NCBI GenBank assembly: GCA_951230915.1
Contig: OX579635.1
Location: forward strand, 22,258,001-22,322,000
Source: Antitrichia curtipendula
Taxonomy: Eukaryota; Streptophyta; Bryopsida; Hypnales; Leucodontaceae
Length of the DNA stretch: 64,000 nucleotides
Direction: 5' to 3'
The translations under genes and the position numbers were made by a program. Positions 1-13,346 of the stretch are shown one piece after another. The notes below the pieces were generated by a model. That model was not told where the DNA came from. It worked only from the letters and a program-made list of their open reading frames with translations, and did not search any database. The number at the start of each line of letters is the position of its first letter. Positions within the stretch are counted from its first letter, which is position 1.

Positions 1-1109
1 TGTTTGGTAGCTTTAACTAGGCATTGTATGATTATCTAAAAGCTTATGGTTTGCTCTACTTTAATGCTATAGTAGTTTATTCCAAAATTTTGTAATGCCT
101 AAGTTTGGTTTTGAAACAAGTGTTTTGATCCCTAAAGGACCGGGGCACATTTTGGGATTAAATTGTCAATGGAAAATTTATTTATTTTTAATAGATATTC
201 AACCATATAAACTTATAGTAGACTATTATGTAAATGAGTGAAAAAAAAATTTAGAAAATTTGACTGAACGGATTGATAGATTATAGCATTTAAAGTTTGA
301 AGGTTTTTTTTTTCCAACCCTACATGATAGGCTCAACAAACTTTAATTGCTCCTAGAGTGACATTTTGCACTAAACATGGGATTTTCTTACATTTGCATC
401 TTATGTTATGTTAATTACATACCTACCAAATTTCAAAGGTAGAAGAATGTTTTTGCACAAGTTATCTAAGGTTACATGCATTAATACCTTATCTAAAAAA
501 GTTTGGACATCATAACTTTTGGTCAAGGCACCTGATCAGAAAAAAAAACTATAGTTCCAACAAGGTAGTATATATCTACACCTTGTGTCAAATTTGAAAA
601 AGATTTGTTCAAAATTGACTTTGAAAAAACCTATCCAAATTTTCAATTGGTTATTCAAAAACCACTTGGTCTTTTAGAGGTTAATACGGCATATCTATTT
701 TAACAATGTTGAAATGTACTTTCCACAATCACTTGAGTGGCATCCCAATAATTTAGGTGAGTTTCAAACTTATAGTAGGGTTGTGAGTTCTAAATGATTT
801 TTTTGTATACATTCTTGGTAGAAACTTTACCTTGACAATAATTGGGACCTCATATTCCTTAATCCCTAAAAAACAAAATTATGTTTTTTGGCAACATATC
901 AATTTAGGATAGCTTACTACGAATGGGATTTTTATTTTTTTCTTAAGAATTTCCACACAACATATAGACAAGGTTTTTCTTTAAGGCCCAACAATTATTA
1001 TAGCTTTTGACTACATGGTTAAAAAGTTATTGTATGCTATGTAATTTTTTTCTATACCAAGCAATCCGGGTAAATTTTAAAAATCACTTTTTTCATAAAC
1101 AAAAAGTTG

Positions 1110-1690
1110 AAATTCTTTTTTTAGATTTATATATACATGGAAAGCTTTTAATCATTCCATTTTGATTAATGAGATTAAAGTTATGAGGAATTTCAATTTT
1201 AGAGAAGTTATGGATTCTCTACTCTTAAATAAACTCTAAAGTCCTTTATAAAACTCAATTTTCAATATTTTTGGAAAAAAATAAAACCATAGGATGTAGA
1301 TTGTTTATTACAACATTTCAACCATTGGAATTGGAATTTTTCAATTCCATAACTAAATTTTTAACAATTTAATATTTTGAATCACTTTCTATTTCTCTCT
1401 ACTTACTACTTTTTTCCTATATGTTGTATAATTCCAAATGATTTAAAACTTTTCAAGCATGTAGCCAACTTGCCTTGAAGAATGAATCCAAAAAAGCAAC
1501 ACCAACATGGACATTTTTTTCATACAAATGTAACCTTGTGAAGTGCAGCTACCTTATTTTTTCACAGAGCCACAATTTTTTTTTTTGTTAATTCAAACAC
1601 TAATATCTTGCAATCCACATGGTGAAAATTCATAAAAAATTTCCACATCTTCTCAAACTAGATCCTATGGTTACATGTGTCCAAAAATGT
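1110..1690 (+). repeat. Dispersed repeat A, copy 1
   Basis: Shares a series of phrases, in the same order, with copies at 1900-2720, 20850-21620 and (inverted) 24600-25200: a 'tatatGGAAAGCTTT' block, a 'CCATAGGATgtaga' or 'AGGATTGATTT' block, 'ATTGGAATTgga', and downstream 'ATATCTTGCAATCCACAT' and 'GATCCTATGGTTacatgtg'. It is diverged and non-coding. The family is not recognised. Confidence 0.5.
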
Positions 1691-1899
1691 TGTTTTTCTT
1701 CTAAATTTTGGTACTTGTATTAGAAATGACAATTTTTGAGCGTTTTTGGTGAAAACGTTGTCAAGAACTTTAGGAGTTAACTTGGTGAATTTCAATATGC
1801 CAAAAATTTCCAAAGTACAAAAATTGGGGCTTTTGACATCTCAAATGGGTTTTAATCCTTCAAAGTTCTATTGTGCCTATACAAGACAAAGAGTGGATT

Positions 1900-2720
1900 T
1901 TGGATAAGCTCCTGTAGTTTCAATATTTGTCATGATTTTTCGAAACTTTTTGAAAAGATAGAAAATACATTAATTTTTTGGAAATATAGTTTTTTAAATT
2001 TCAACTGATGCCTAGGAGCAAAAGTTATGGCACAGTAAGCCCAAATTCTAGTTTAGCAAGAAAAGAAAAGAATTTTTTTTTTTTTTTTTAAATCTCATAA
2101 ATTATCTTTTTATCTATATGGAAAGCTTTGATTCATTTTATTTGGATTTGTTTTGTGTACATTATAGAAAATAATGTTTTTTGGACAATCATAGCATCTT
2201 CTTGAAAAAAGAACTTGTAGGATTGATTTTTGAACTCAATTTTTGCAATTTCTTCAAAAAAAAAGATTACAAGGTTAAGATCTCTTGATAGAACAATCTC
2301 ATCATTGAGATTAGTGTATTTCAATTCCATCTTAGAGCTATTAACAATTTAGTTGTACTTTCAATCTTAAACCTACTTCTATTGATTAATTTTTTAATGA
2401 ATGAAAACTAAGTGTGTGTTTAAATTTATTTTTCCTAGACTCTCAATTCAATTTTACAACATAAATTTTTTTTTAAAGGTACAAAAGAAATTGTTTTAAA
2501 ATTTAAAATCAGCAGTGCAAAAAATTTGAAGTTAAGAAGATTCAAAGGCAAAAATCTTGTTAAGTAAGGTACAAAAAAATTTGTTTTCTTCACTTTAAAT
2601 GCAAATATCTTGCAATCTATAGACACAGACAAAGTTTTAAAATTTCTTCTATATACTCTTATACTACTAGTCTAATCTGAGAGCCTACGTATACATATGC
2701 AAAAATGTTTCAAAAAAATA
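1900..2720 (+). repeat. Dispersed repeat A, copy 2
   Basis: The longest clear copy with the one at 20.9 kb. Ordered shared blocks are 'CATGATTTTTCGAAACTTTTT', 'ATATGGAAAGCTTTGATTCA', 'AGGATTGATTTTTGAA', 'AACAATCTCATCATTGAGAT' and 'ATATCTTGCAATCTA'. Only short accidental open frames occur in it. It could be a fragment of an old retroelement or a large MITE, and no protein domain decides between these. Confidence 0.55.
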
Positions 2721-4810
2721 AAAATCAACTGTTTCAAAACTAATATGGGAGACTAATAATTAATATTTTTGTGAATTCATTGAAATATTGTGAGTTCAAA
2801 ATTTTTGACTTGAAATAGTCCCTAAATTTATTAATTCAGAAAAAAAATATAAAAATATTGCAATGCATTTTTTATGTATGAAAAAATAAAATTGCTAAGA
2901 ACTACTAAATAAATTTCAATTAGAATGATAGGATGCTACATTTGAAAGAATTAATGTACATACATAAATGTGAATTATAAGTGATTGATATTGCTACATA
3001 TAAAAGGGCTTATAGATATTTTAATGCATTTTAATTAGTCGTCAGTTACTTACTAGTAGCATGGAACAAAGTGGAGCCATTATATTTAATATAAATGTTG
3101 ATAAAAAAATTTAGATAAATGTCTCAAACCACTCTTATTCCAGATATCAAATATCTCAAATTACTTGTGATTTGTAGAAAAGTTAGTTTTTCTTTCTACA
3201 CCAATTTTGAGCTTGGAGAAAATTTTGTGAAAATTCTTATGTATATTAATCCCTTAAATTTAATTGCATTTTGAAATCAATAAGTACAAAAAATAGTCTT
3301 TTTTTGTCAAGATTTTTTGAGTGGATACAAGTATCATATGATTGGAAATCCTCTTAATCCCACAACAATGTAGAAAGAAATGTTTTTTTCTTAAGTGAAA
3401 AATCGTTCAAAACTATTTCAATTTCTTTGAAATAATTTGTAGTTATAAAGTTTTCTTTTCACAATTAATGAAATAAATAAATTGTTGCAAAATCTTAACA
3501 CAATATAGCTCCATTTTAGAAGAATGTACTAATTTTTGAATGAATAAATGATTCTTCGTCACATTTATGTGTTTTGTCTATGACTATAGATGCAAAGAGC
3601 TTCACGTCTCCAACGTAGATCACTTTCTTCACTATATAATCACTATATAAAATATTAGCAAAAATAGAATCTAATAGAAACTTATTGTTTGAAAAAAAAT
3701 TAACTCTCTATGAATTCTAAGTGGGACCATGGTGAATAGATCCGGCTAAATGCTCCAAATTCCATCTTCTTAATTCTACAACATAGTGCTTTTGGGGCAA
3801 CGTTTTGTTTTAAAATATCTTCTCATTCATCTAAAGTAATGCATGGATATTTAAAAGTGCAACCTATTTTATGAGCAAATTGATAGAAATCAAAAATTTA
3901 ATATATTTGTGTAATAATATTAATATAAAAAATTAAAAATTAAAATTTGGGGTGTTACAAGATTAATTTATGATAAAAGTTGATTGGATTTCTCTCTTCA
4001 TCTTGGTTGAACTAAGATAGAAGCACCTACAACTGACATTATAAGCAATTTTGTATTCTTTGAGGTGGAAATAACACATGAGATTATTTTTTAATACATT
4101 GATAATTGTAATTTATGACTTTAAAAACAAATTAATAATTTTTTGAATGTGTATGAATATGCTATGAATTTGTGAAGTTCAAATACATGGTGCACCCCAA
4201 ACCATTTCTTACAGTCATATATACAACCTGTACATTTCTGACTTCCTATACAAGTATCTACATATTTTCAAGATTGGTTCGGGGTTTGGGGTACATGGTT
4301 GGGAATGGGTGCCTCTACCTTAACTGGAAACTAGCCCTTTTTTTTTTGGCACCATGGGGCCAGATAGCACCATTTCAAAATAAAACTCTACTTTTCGCTA
4401 GATAAAAGTAATCTCTTTTCGCCAAAAATTTCCCATTTCTATTGAAAATGTGGATGAAGTTGCCAAATTTGGATGAAAAAGTGCATAAATATGATTGAAA
4501 AGTATTTTTTGGTCCAAAAGATGGATGAATGTAGAAATACAATGCTTCACCAAATTTTAAGTGATCGCCACCTTGGCACTTTCTCAAAAAGCTTAAAAAA
4601 AGGACTGCTGGGAACAGAGTGACTGTGACCCCGGCTGCCCAACCAAGGCAAGGCCGAGGCCCTTCTTCTGATTATTCTTCTTCGTCGTCGCCATCGTGTT
4701 TACTACACTTGCTCTTGTAGAACTTATAATTCCCAACTTCTCTCTCGGGTCTTTTGTTTTTCTTTGACTTTGTTGATTGCGAAGGAGTGTTGAAGTTCTA
4801 AGAAGTAGCT

Positions 4811-7800
4811 ATGGCGGTCATGCTGGTTACCAGCGCTGGTGAGCTTGTCATCGACCTCTTCACCGATCAATGTCCTCTGGCGACCAAAAATTTCCTCAAG
4901 CTTTGCAAGTACGTTGTATTCTCCGCCACCCCAGCCTGTCGCTCGTGTCCAGCCTGCATCCCGCTAATCTGCACTGTGAATGGAAAGAAATGAGGTTTTA
5001 GGGCGTGGAAATTGGAGCTTGCTTTGAATTGTGTTTGGTGATACGCGCAGGATCAAGTATTACAATAACTGCTTATTCCACTCGGTCCAGAAAGACTTCA
5101 TCGTGCAGACGGGCGACCCGACAGCCACAGGAAAGGGCGGTGACTCCGTTTACAAGTGAGTTTGGGACGCAAGTCGATCGCAAGTTGGGAATAATTTGAT
5201 CGTGTTGAGCAGTCGCAATTACTGTAGGCTGCCTGGGAGGTCCCAGCTCATGCTTGCTATAAAGAACTGGTGGCAGTTTTGAGAGATAATAGTCTTACTA
5301 TAAAATTCTCGAATTAGGGTTTCAGATGTCTGGAGGATGATTCCCATCTTCGTAAGAAATTCGATTCGAGTACTTTGTGGTCGGTGCCAGTGTGTGATCA
5401 ATTTTTTTCCGCTACAGGGTTTTGGGTACCGAGTAATGCTTTGATATTTGAAAATGTTGTGTGAATGCTTGATATATGCATTGCAGGTTATTGTATGGGG
5501 ACCAGGCCCGTTTTTTTGATGATGAGATTCACCCTACTCTTAAGCACGACAAAGTGGGTATTGTGGCCATGGCCAGCGCGGGTGAAAATGCAAACGCATC
5601 GCAGGTGCATGCCTCTCCTACTTCCCTTTCTTTAGTCCTCTGTTAAACAGAGTTTATTTCTGTTTTCTGTATTCATCTGGCCACTTCATCTAGTTAATAG
5701 CCGTTTCCTAGTTCCCTAACACCAAACACACCATGTACTGTGGACCATGGTAATTAGGGAGGCCCCAGTAATTTGTATTCTTCAAATTTAGTGAGACACC
5801 TTGGAAGCTGCAACGTAGCTAACAACCTCCTGGGACATAATTGTCATGGGCCATTTATTTTTTCACTCACTGCATTTAAACACCCTGAGCTAATGATGTG
5901 TTTGGTGTAATCGTTTGCAAGTGCCACGAAACGTTCACTTTAGTTGCCCAAATTGTGACGAGGAACAGTGCTCGAACTCATTTGATGTTTCTTGGATTTT
6001 GGTTGCAGTTCTATATAACAACAAGGGCTGAACTGGACTACCTTGATGAAAAGCATACGGTCTGTATGTCTTTCCTCTTGCCTTTCGTTTTTTCGAAGTT
6101 CTCACGTTTACAGGACTTCGTCACGCATTTCTTTATTTAGTATGATGTGATTCCTGTTGGTTAACGTCCGCTTCAGGTATTCGGAGAGGTTGGAGAGGGC
6201 TTGGAGGCATTAACACGAATTAATGAGGCATTTGTGGACGACAATAATAGGCCATATAAGAACATCCGGTAAGGTTTAGGGATATGGGGATTACCAGCTG
6301 TTTCTCTATTTTCGTGAGCAGATATTCTGTGTTTCACTGATTTGACTCGTTAAAGGTCCGTTGTAACAACTAAGAGACGGTAGATACCTGCAGTTTAGAA
6401 AGTGGATGAGACGTTTGGCTACTGATCGAGTGGCTAGGGGACAGGATAAAGCACACCATCATATTGGAGGACCCATTCGATGATCCGGCTGGCCTTTCAG
6501 ATCTGATCCCTGACCAATCTCCTGAGCTGAAGCCTCCTGCTGAGGTAAGGAATTATCGTTTTGTATTCTTCCCTCAATCTAGTGCCTGTTTTTTTAATCT
6601 TCTTAGGGGGAAATGGGTAGTGCTTCTGTCCTTGGGGTTCGTTTGGGTAGTATCCTTTTCACTACCTGCCTTGCGACAAGGAGCTCCGTATTCGTACACA
6701 ATCAAGACGGCATACCAGCTGGAAGCCAGAAGGCTGTAGTGGCTGGCGTGCGACTCTGTGTAACGAAGATCAATTGGTAGAAGCTGTCTTCCTAGCCTGA
6801 TGGGCTGTGAGCCATGAAGGAGTGGGTCAAGATCCTCTACACAGTTGTCGTTTAGGACGTTGGGCTTGTGTGTTCTGTTTTGTTACGAGTTCCCAATCTT
6901 CGCGCGCATAATCAAGTTAATCGCGCAGCAGTTAGCGTGGAGTCTGGTTTGCTTTTATTGCGCATATTTATTACGAGTAGGGCGAGTTGTGATTGGATGC
7001 TTTCTTTTTGTCTTGCAAATTTCCATTTGAACTTCTGAAATCCAGGTTAAGGGCATGCATCTTTTTACCGAATTTGTCGTTATTGACATGCAGAAATGAT
7101 TTTAGGATTCAGAAGTGAGCGTGGAATTTTTGTCTAGTTTTATAAGGTTGTTATACTGCTATTAATAGATTAGGGACTCTTTTCTTCCATGTGTTGCCTA
7201 ACATTGTAATTGTAACTCGTAGGGGGAGGAGGTGCGATTGGAAGATGATTGGGTTCCAATGGATGAGACCATGGATCCAGAGGAGATTGAAAAATCAATT
7301 CGCAAGAAAGAAGCTCAGTCACGAGCCGTCGTTTTAGAGATGGTATGTAATTTGCCCTAAACTTTGGCATATGAACGGGGAGTCCATTCATTCAACTTGC
7401 AAGCTCAGTAACGGTTGTAGATTCTATTTTTTCAAATTTGATTTTATGATAAGTTTTCAAGTTTATGTTTTACATCTTTTCTTTTTATGCAAACTTCAAG
7501 AAAGTTGACGAAGTCATGTACTATAATACATCTAGATTGTGTCCAAGACCCTCAAGCATTAAGTGGTTAATGTACTGAATCCACCGTAACAAAGTTTTAT
7601 TAGAAAATACACTTTTTGAAGTTTGGGCTTCAGGATCAGCCAGTAAGGTAGAGAACTTTACAGTAGTTGGAGAGTTAATAATATATACCTTAGTGCTTAG
7701 AAATCCTCTCAATAGTGGACAAGACTCACAAAAATTGGATTTCTAATAATAGTAATTAGCAGCCGATAGTGTAGGTTCTTAATCTCATTGTTGATTATGT

Positions 7801-10351
7801 AGATACTCTGTTCGTCAGTTTTGAAAATTCATTATGACTGATTTTATTTCATTCTTTGTCTTTTCTTGCGTGAGAGTGCCGCAAAAGAGATGCTGGTGAA
7901 CAAGCCCTTATTGGGTGGTTGCACTTTTGTAGATTGGGGATCTCCCAGAAGCAGATATGAAGCCTCCAGAGAACGTGTTGTTCGTTTGCAAGCTTAACCC
8001 CGTTACTGAGGTAAGTTCGCAGAAAAACTTATGTCGTCAGTATTGGCCAGTCTACTTTCCTCATGTTCTTATTGGGCTAGTTTTCAGGATTACAGTAACT
8101 AATCTCTTGTATGGTGGTGGGGATGGGTACAGGAAGGTGATCTTGAGCTTATCTTTGGGCGATTTGGCAAAGTCAAGTCGTAAGTCTTTTGTACTTTGAT
8201 TTTCTTTCCTTTTTTCCTTGTATTTAAAGAAAATAAATTAAATTTTCGTTCAAGGTTTTGTTGGAAAATGTGAATGTGATTTTTCTTAATGTGGATAATG
8301 TGCCTTGCGTTGATGTTTTTGCTGTCACTATCCGCAGGGCAGACATCATACGAGACTTCAAAACTGGGGATAGCTTGTGTTATGCCTTCATTGGTAAGTC
8401 TTGCTGCAGTTCTTGTCCATGACAACTTTCGCCAATTTTATACCTAAGTAGCTGAATTTGGGATGAACATTTTGTGGATTGCGTGTGTTGACTTTCATTC
8501 TAAGGTTTCCTTGATGGTTACAGAATTTGAGACCGAGGATGCATGTGAGGCTGCTTACTTTAAGGTCAGTTATTGGCGCATCTTTGTGTTTATGGATGGA
8601 TAAGTTTTGTCTGTCATGAATTGTGCTTGAGTTTCCTTTACATTATCTCACTGTTTTTATTTATTTATTTATTTTCTTCTGATTTTCTGATTTGTCACTT
8701 CAGATGGATAATGTGTTGATCGATGATCGACGAATACATGTGGATTTTAGCCAAAGTGTCTCACACTTATGGAATCGATACCGAAAGCAAGGCAAGACTG
8801 GTGGAGATAGTCAATGTGAGTTTTCTACACAATGATATGTGCTTTGCCATCTTAATAAGATAGCCAAGAAGTTGATGACTGCATTATCTTCGTAGGTTTA
8901 GTTACAATTTATCAAAGTACCAGATAGAAGTCGGATTTATACGAGTAGAGGAATAACCTACTAGACTAGAGTTCTCCTTTAGTTGTGGCAAAGTGGGAGT
9001 GCTTACCCTGTCAGTAAAATAACAGCATCAATCTTAAATTCTGCAACGTATTGATGACCCTGATTGAATCGGCTAGTGCTGGAAGCCTTTTGGGTCGTTT
9101 TTGAAAAAGATAGAAAATTGTACGAGTTAAAGATATCTCAAATGTGTGTTCGCATTCGCCCTCATTGCAGTTTTATTTATGTTGGAACTGAAGGCTTCAG
9201 CTGACATGACTTCTTTTTTGATATTATGGGCTGCTGACGTCCCTTTATGCTGCAGCTGGAAAGGGTTGTTTCAAGTGTGGAGAGGTGGGCCACTTTGCAA
9301 AGGAGTGCCCCAACGATGGAGCGGAACAAAAGGAAGCCCCTACTGAGAAACCTAAGTACACAATCAAGGACACCGGTGGGCAACGAGGACATGCAAACAA
9401 AAGGTAGGAGCTCTACCTAGTTTGATGTCACTGTTCATCCTTAAGTACCCAAGCTCAAAATAGAACTTCCACCTCGGAGGCTAATAGTCGATTTCTAGTA
9501 ACATTCAAAACATATTGCACTTATTAAAACATGTAAGCAATGATTGTTGTTCTATATTTGTACTCATTGTTACCTTCCTTGAAGCTTCCTAAGTGATTAC
9601 ATGTCAACTTTGACCATTTCAGCAATATGGGGTTAAATGATTATTTCAAAAGCAAAAATGGATAAGTTGTCACTAACTTTGTCCCTCTCCTTACAGGTAT
9701 GAGATGGTCTTTGCCGATGATGAGAATCCACAAGACCAAAGAGTATCGAACAAATCTCGGCAAGGGAGACGACAAGATAAGGACAGAGATTCACATCATG
9801 GGTCTGAATATCACAGCCGCATGGAAAGAGAGTTCGAGAGGCCTCGGTCTGATTGGGACGCAAGAAGAAGAGCTGAAAGAGAGTCTGACAGATCTCGTGT
9901 GGACAGGGACGTGCGAAAGAGAACGGATAGGGATAGGGATCGAACGGATAGAGATAGGGATCGAACGGATAGAGATAGGGATCGAACGGATAGGGATAGG
10001 GATCGAATGGATAGAGATTTTGATTACAAGTCTCGGGAGGACAGGGACACAGAGAGAAGAAATGAGAGAGAATATGAAAAGCCTCGGGGACAGAGGGACA
10101 CAGACAGAAGAGTTGAGAGGGAATATGAAAAACCCCGTGTGGATAGAGACGCACGTAAAAGAACAGATAGAGAGTTCGAGAGGGATATGAGCAGAAGGAA
10201 GGAGTCACATAGAGGACGTAGTGGCAGTCCTGAGGATTTACACAAGGCTACAGGTAGGAATCATGAAAGGGATGAGTACGGGAGGGGGGCAAGAAGTGAT
10301 GGTAGTAGATATCATAACGATGATATGCGCAGTAAGAAAAGGAGGTCTTAG
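4811..10351 (+). CDS. CYP59: CYP59-type cyclophilin with RRM and zinc knuckle
   Basis: Multidomain nuclear peptidyl-prolyl cis-trans isomerase. In plants CYP59 is known to bind RNA and the RNA polymerase II C-terminal domain and to link transcription with splicing. Exons: 4811-4908, 5051-5155, 5487-5604, 6009-6059, 6177-6268, 6445-6544, 7223-7342, 7933-8010, 8133-8179, 8338-8393, 8524-8564, 8704-8815, 9256-9403, 9697-10351. They join in frame to give 606 residues. Residues 1-165 are the divergent cyclophilin domain ([32 protein letters not shown]). The RRM spans about 241-320 ([20 protein letters not shown]). A CCHC knuckle ([14 protein letters not shown]) lies at 344-357. The tail from about 395 is RD/RE/RS-rich. 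The family's Arabidopsis member is about 100 residues shorter, largely because of the longer tail here. The start ATG opens the conserved cyclophilin strand. A near-identical partial copy lies at the right end of the window. Confidence 0.96.
9920..10024 (+). repeat. 21-bp tandem repeat encoding RTDRDRD
   Basis: Five head-to-tail 21-bp units within the last exon of CYP59 (starts 9920, 9941, 9962, 9983, 10004), each reading RTDRDRD. The last unit is diverged to RMDRDFD. Units 2 and 3 are identical at the DNA level. The repeat stays in frame and lengthens the Arg-Asp-rich tail, around residues 464-498. Confidence 0.9.
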
Positions 10352-13139
10352 GGGGTAGTGGGTAATGTAGTTTTGGTACATTTGCTATTGAAGAGCTTTC
10401 AGGATAGGAGCCAGTTCAGAATTTGTATATTGAATTGTTCACATGGATTTTTTTTCATTTATTCTTGGACTTGATACCTCTTCATGCTTAACTTGGTTAT
10501 CATATCCACCTGAACATTTAGTTATTAATGTGTTGAAAAAATGTAGCGCACCGTCCGTCTTGATTGACTGCAGGTTTGGTCTCTATTTTCTATTTGGTAC
10601 GAATTTTGCTTGATACTACTGCCGGGTCTCCCGGAGTGCAAATCCGAAACTCTTCGTCAAGGTTTTGCAGCTTTTTGTGTTTTTTCTGCCGTGCTTGCTT
10701 GTGGATACAACAGGAGCAGGTCGTCATTGCAGCTGGTGAGCTTCTAATTTTCATGTATGTACCGATGATCCTCAATCGTGTTTTCGGAATACAAGAATCA
10801 GTCTCGTTTGAATTTCCTCTGTGCGATCGGAGAAATCTCGGAAATGGCAACCACTTGGAAATTCTCTCATTTCTTCATTTTCGATGTGGATGGATTTCCA
10901 AAGAAATTCTGTGAATGCCATTTTCCACAGTTTCTTGTACTCAAGCTAAGGCCCTCACGAGGTTTAGGGTTAAAGCTCTGCATTCTGCAGATCAATGGCT
11001 TGCGGTGGATGCGATCTTATTTCAGAGTGCAAGATTTGGGAGGAAGCTCCATAGGTGCTCGTAGATATTCTAGAACGACGTTGACTCGAGAGCTGGTATC
11101 GCAAATTTCTGACGACGTGGTTACTCAAGAGGCTTTCCAACCACTGAATTTCTAAGAGATCTATTTCTCATTTCAAAGCATGCTGAAGGCATTTGATTTA
11201 ATTGGATTGCCTAAAATGGCAGCCATTTCACCTGCAGATGCTCAAGAAGTGAAAAATCGGTCCGAGGGAATGGGGGGGGTAGATGCATATGGGTATACGA
11301 AGCAGTTTTTACAGCTCTAGTTTGGCTATTGGTAGTTTTGTTATAAGTCAGCCTATGCAGATTGGAAAATGCAATTAGGTTTCATCGGAGTCCAGTAATG
11401 TAACTGTGTATGTGATCGGTGTAGTGAAAGTGAGACTCCCAGTTTATTTCGTAATTCGGTTTTAGATCATTCTCGATCTGGACCAACTGTAAGAAGCCCA
11501 TTTTTGTGAGTACACTAGCTGATGTCCTATCTAAAGCAGATGGAAACCATGCATGGTTGTGCTCGAAGCATTGTTTCGGCATTGCTAGCATTTTTCGTGC
11601 ACGTCAAAGGATTAAAAATTGAGGTTCTGCAGACAGAAAACTTTATTGTGCCTGTGATTTCATTCATCTTCAAACCTTCTCTCGAGGAAATATGTCTGAA
11701 GAGTCAGAGTAGAATATTGTACCTCGCTTCACACCGACATAAAAATACAAGAAGTTCCTCGCACTAACTTGACTGCAAACTGGTCTCCAGAGATACAGCA
11801 ACAGAAGCCCAATGATGCAGCTAAGTTAGAGGTACCGCACAATTGCACTACGACGTCCTTGCTGCAATAGCACAATTATAGCACAAGAAATGATAATCTC
11901 GAATACAAATGAGGTTATGAAAAATACCTCCTCAGATGGACGAGAACTGGTTGTGATGGTGTGTGTCTTAAAGCATCGACCGAAACTGGCCAACAAACTG
12001 AAAACCTACTTCTTCAATTCATGGTCAAACAAAGCAGCCATATGCACATAGTTGAGAACACCAATTCCTTGAGAGCTCCGCCAAATGAATGAATGAATAT
12101 CAAATCAAAAGCTTGAATATGTGGGCGCAAAGAAAATTTGTTAGTTGGCGCCTTGCTGCTGGTGTGGTTAGCTAACTCTTGCTACTTGTTTGACGGAGTC
12201 GGGGGCTCATGTGGTAGAATGACATTCACTAAGGTATCCTCACCATTTTGCATCAACAGCCGATTGCCACCACTTAGAATAGACTGCTTTACAAATATGA
12301 TAGTGTTTGAGCAAAATCAACACTAGTTTTCATAAGGAACCAATGGAAGTTGAAGAGTTATGACCTCAACTTTGAAAATTGTAATATGTTCATATAGACT
12401 CTAAAAATTCTCAAACCAATTGCACTCACTTCTGCTTTCTTTTGCTAATAATGTGATATTATATCTTTTAGAATTATTGGTTTGAAAAAAAGTGTATGTA
12501 TTGTGCCTTACTCTTTCAATACCATGCATTCAATTCTCTTCTACCTAAAAGAAGGATATTATTTTTAGAGGGTGTTGGCATAGAGGGTGTTGGCCAAAGG
12601 AACCTTTTAGGGGCTTCAAGGATATTATGATGAGTATTACAATTTAGCATTTGGGGTGTCATGAAAATTCCCTATTTTGAAGTATCATAGGTCCAATCAT
12701 TGACCACACTGCACAATGACAAGCCAATGTTGTAAGTGTTAAATTTGAATAGGAAATTGTAAAACTTTGAAATCCAAAACAACTCAAGTCTTATAGGTTG
12801 ACATTATGCAAGAAAGTATATTACAAGAGGTTTTGTTCCTTTTCATAGTGAAAGAAGATAGTCATTTACGCAAGCAAGTATGCTACAAGTGGTTTTGTCC
12901 TTTTTCATAGTGAAAAAAGATAGTCAAATAGTTTTTCGTAGTGGAAAAAGATAGTCAAAGAGTTTTTATGTGGTAAGGTTACATGTTTTTTTTTCAATAG
13001 TTTCATTGAACTAATTGTTGATGACCAATTCCATCCAAGTTTGGTGAACTTAATAGTTAGAATAAGATATGACTTCCATTAGTGGCTTAAGGTAAAGGAA
13101 TACTATAACTACCTAAAAACCTATGCAAACTTGCATAGT
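10352..13139. other. Intergenic region, no confident gene
   Basis: Holds the 3' flank of CYP59 and the downstream flank of SERINC. An open frame on the plus strand at 10778-11155 (125 codons, ending ...VVTQEAFQPLNF) and overlapping frames from 10564 have no recognisable domain. Base composition at 10.5-11.8 kb is less AT-rich than the flanks, so an unrecognised exon or non-coding transcript is possible. The rest, from 12.3 kb, is AT-rich with a local imperfect tandem repeat. Confidence 0.5.
12800..12969. repeat. Imperfect tandem repeat, about 70 bp units
   Basis: The phrases 'GCAAG(A)AAGTAT', 'ACAAG(A/T)GGTTTTGT' and 'TTTTTCATAGTGAAAAAAGA' recur in order two to three times, with the last unit truncated ('TTTTTCGTAGTGGAAAAAGA'). 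Non-coding; lies beyond the 3' end of the SERINC gene. Confidence 0.6.
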
Positions 13140-13346
13140 TCATTTTAGATGAAGTTTGTACCAGTGCAATGCTTTCTTCCCTTTGCTCTAGAGCCAAAGG
13201 TTGAATGACCAAATTAAAATTGTATCTTTATAATTTATTTTGAATGACCAAATTTATATTGATCTTTGTAATTAACTTTAAATGTATTGTTGTTGAATTT
13301 TAATGTGCTTGATTTTCAAGCATGCTAGGATTCTTTTTAAACTTAC

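Larger units (their letters stand above)
1..4600. other. AT-rich gene-free region with repeats
   Basis: No exon chain or recognisable protein is seen on either strand. The sequence is very AT-rich with many A and T runs, and the open frames are short and low in complexity. It contains two tandemly placed copies of a long dispersed repeat that recurs at about 20.9 and 24.6 kb. A stretch near 4190-4325 (GGTGCACCCC to CCTCTACCTTAAC) resembles one end of the TA-flanked MITEs seen elsewhere in the window, but its other end was not found. Confidence 0.6.

Noticed and set aside
9633..10245. Long open frames on the minus strand and in another plus frame over the CYP59 tail
   Set aside because: They are shadows of the 21-bp repeat and the RD/RE-rich coding sequence; the true frame is fixed by splicing from exon 13.
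11003..11060. Tiny frame MACGGCDLISECKIWEEAP resembling a metallothionein start
   Set aside because: Too few cysteines and the wrong spacing for any plant metallothionein; probably chance.
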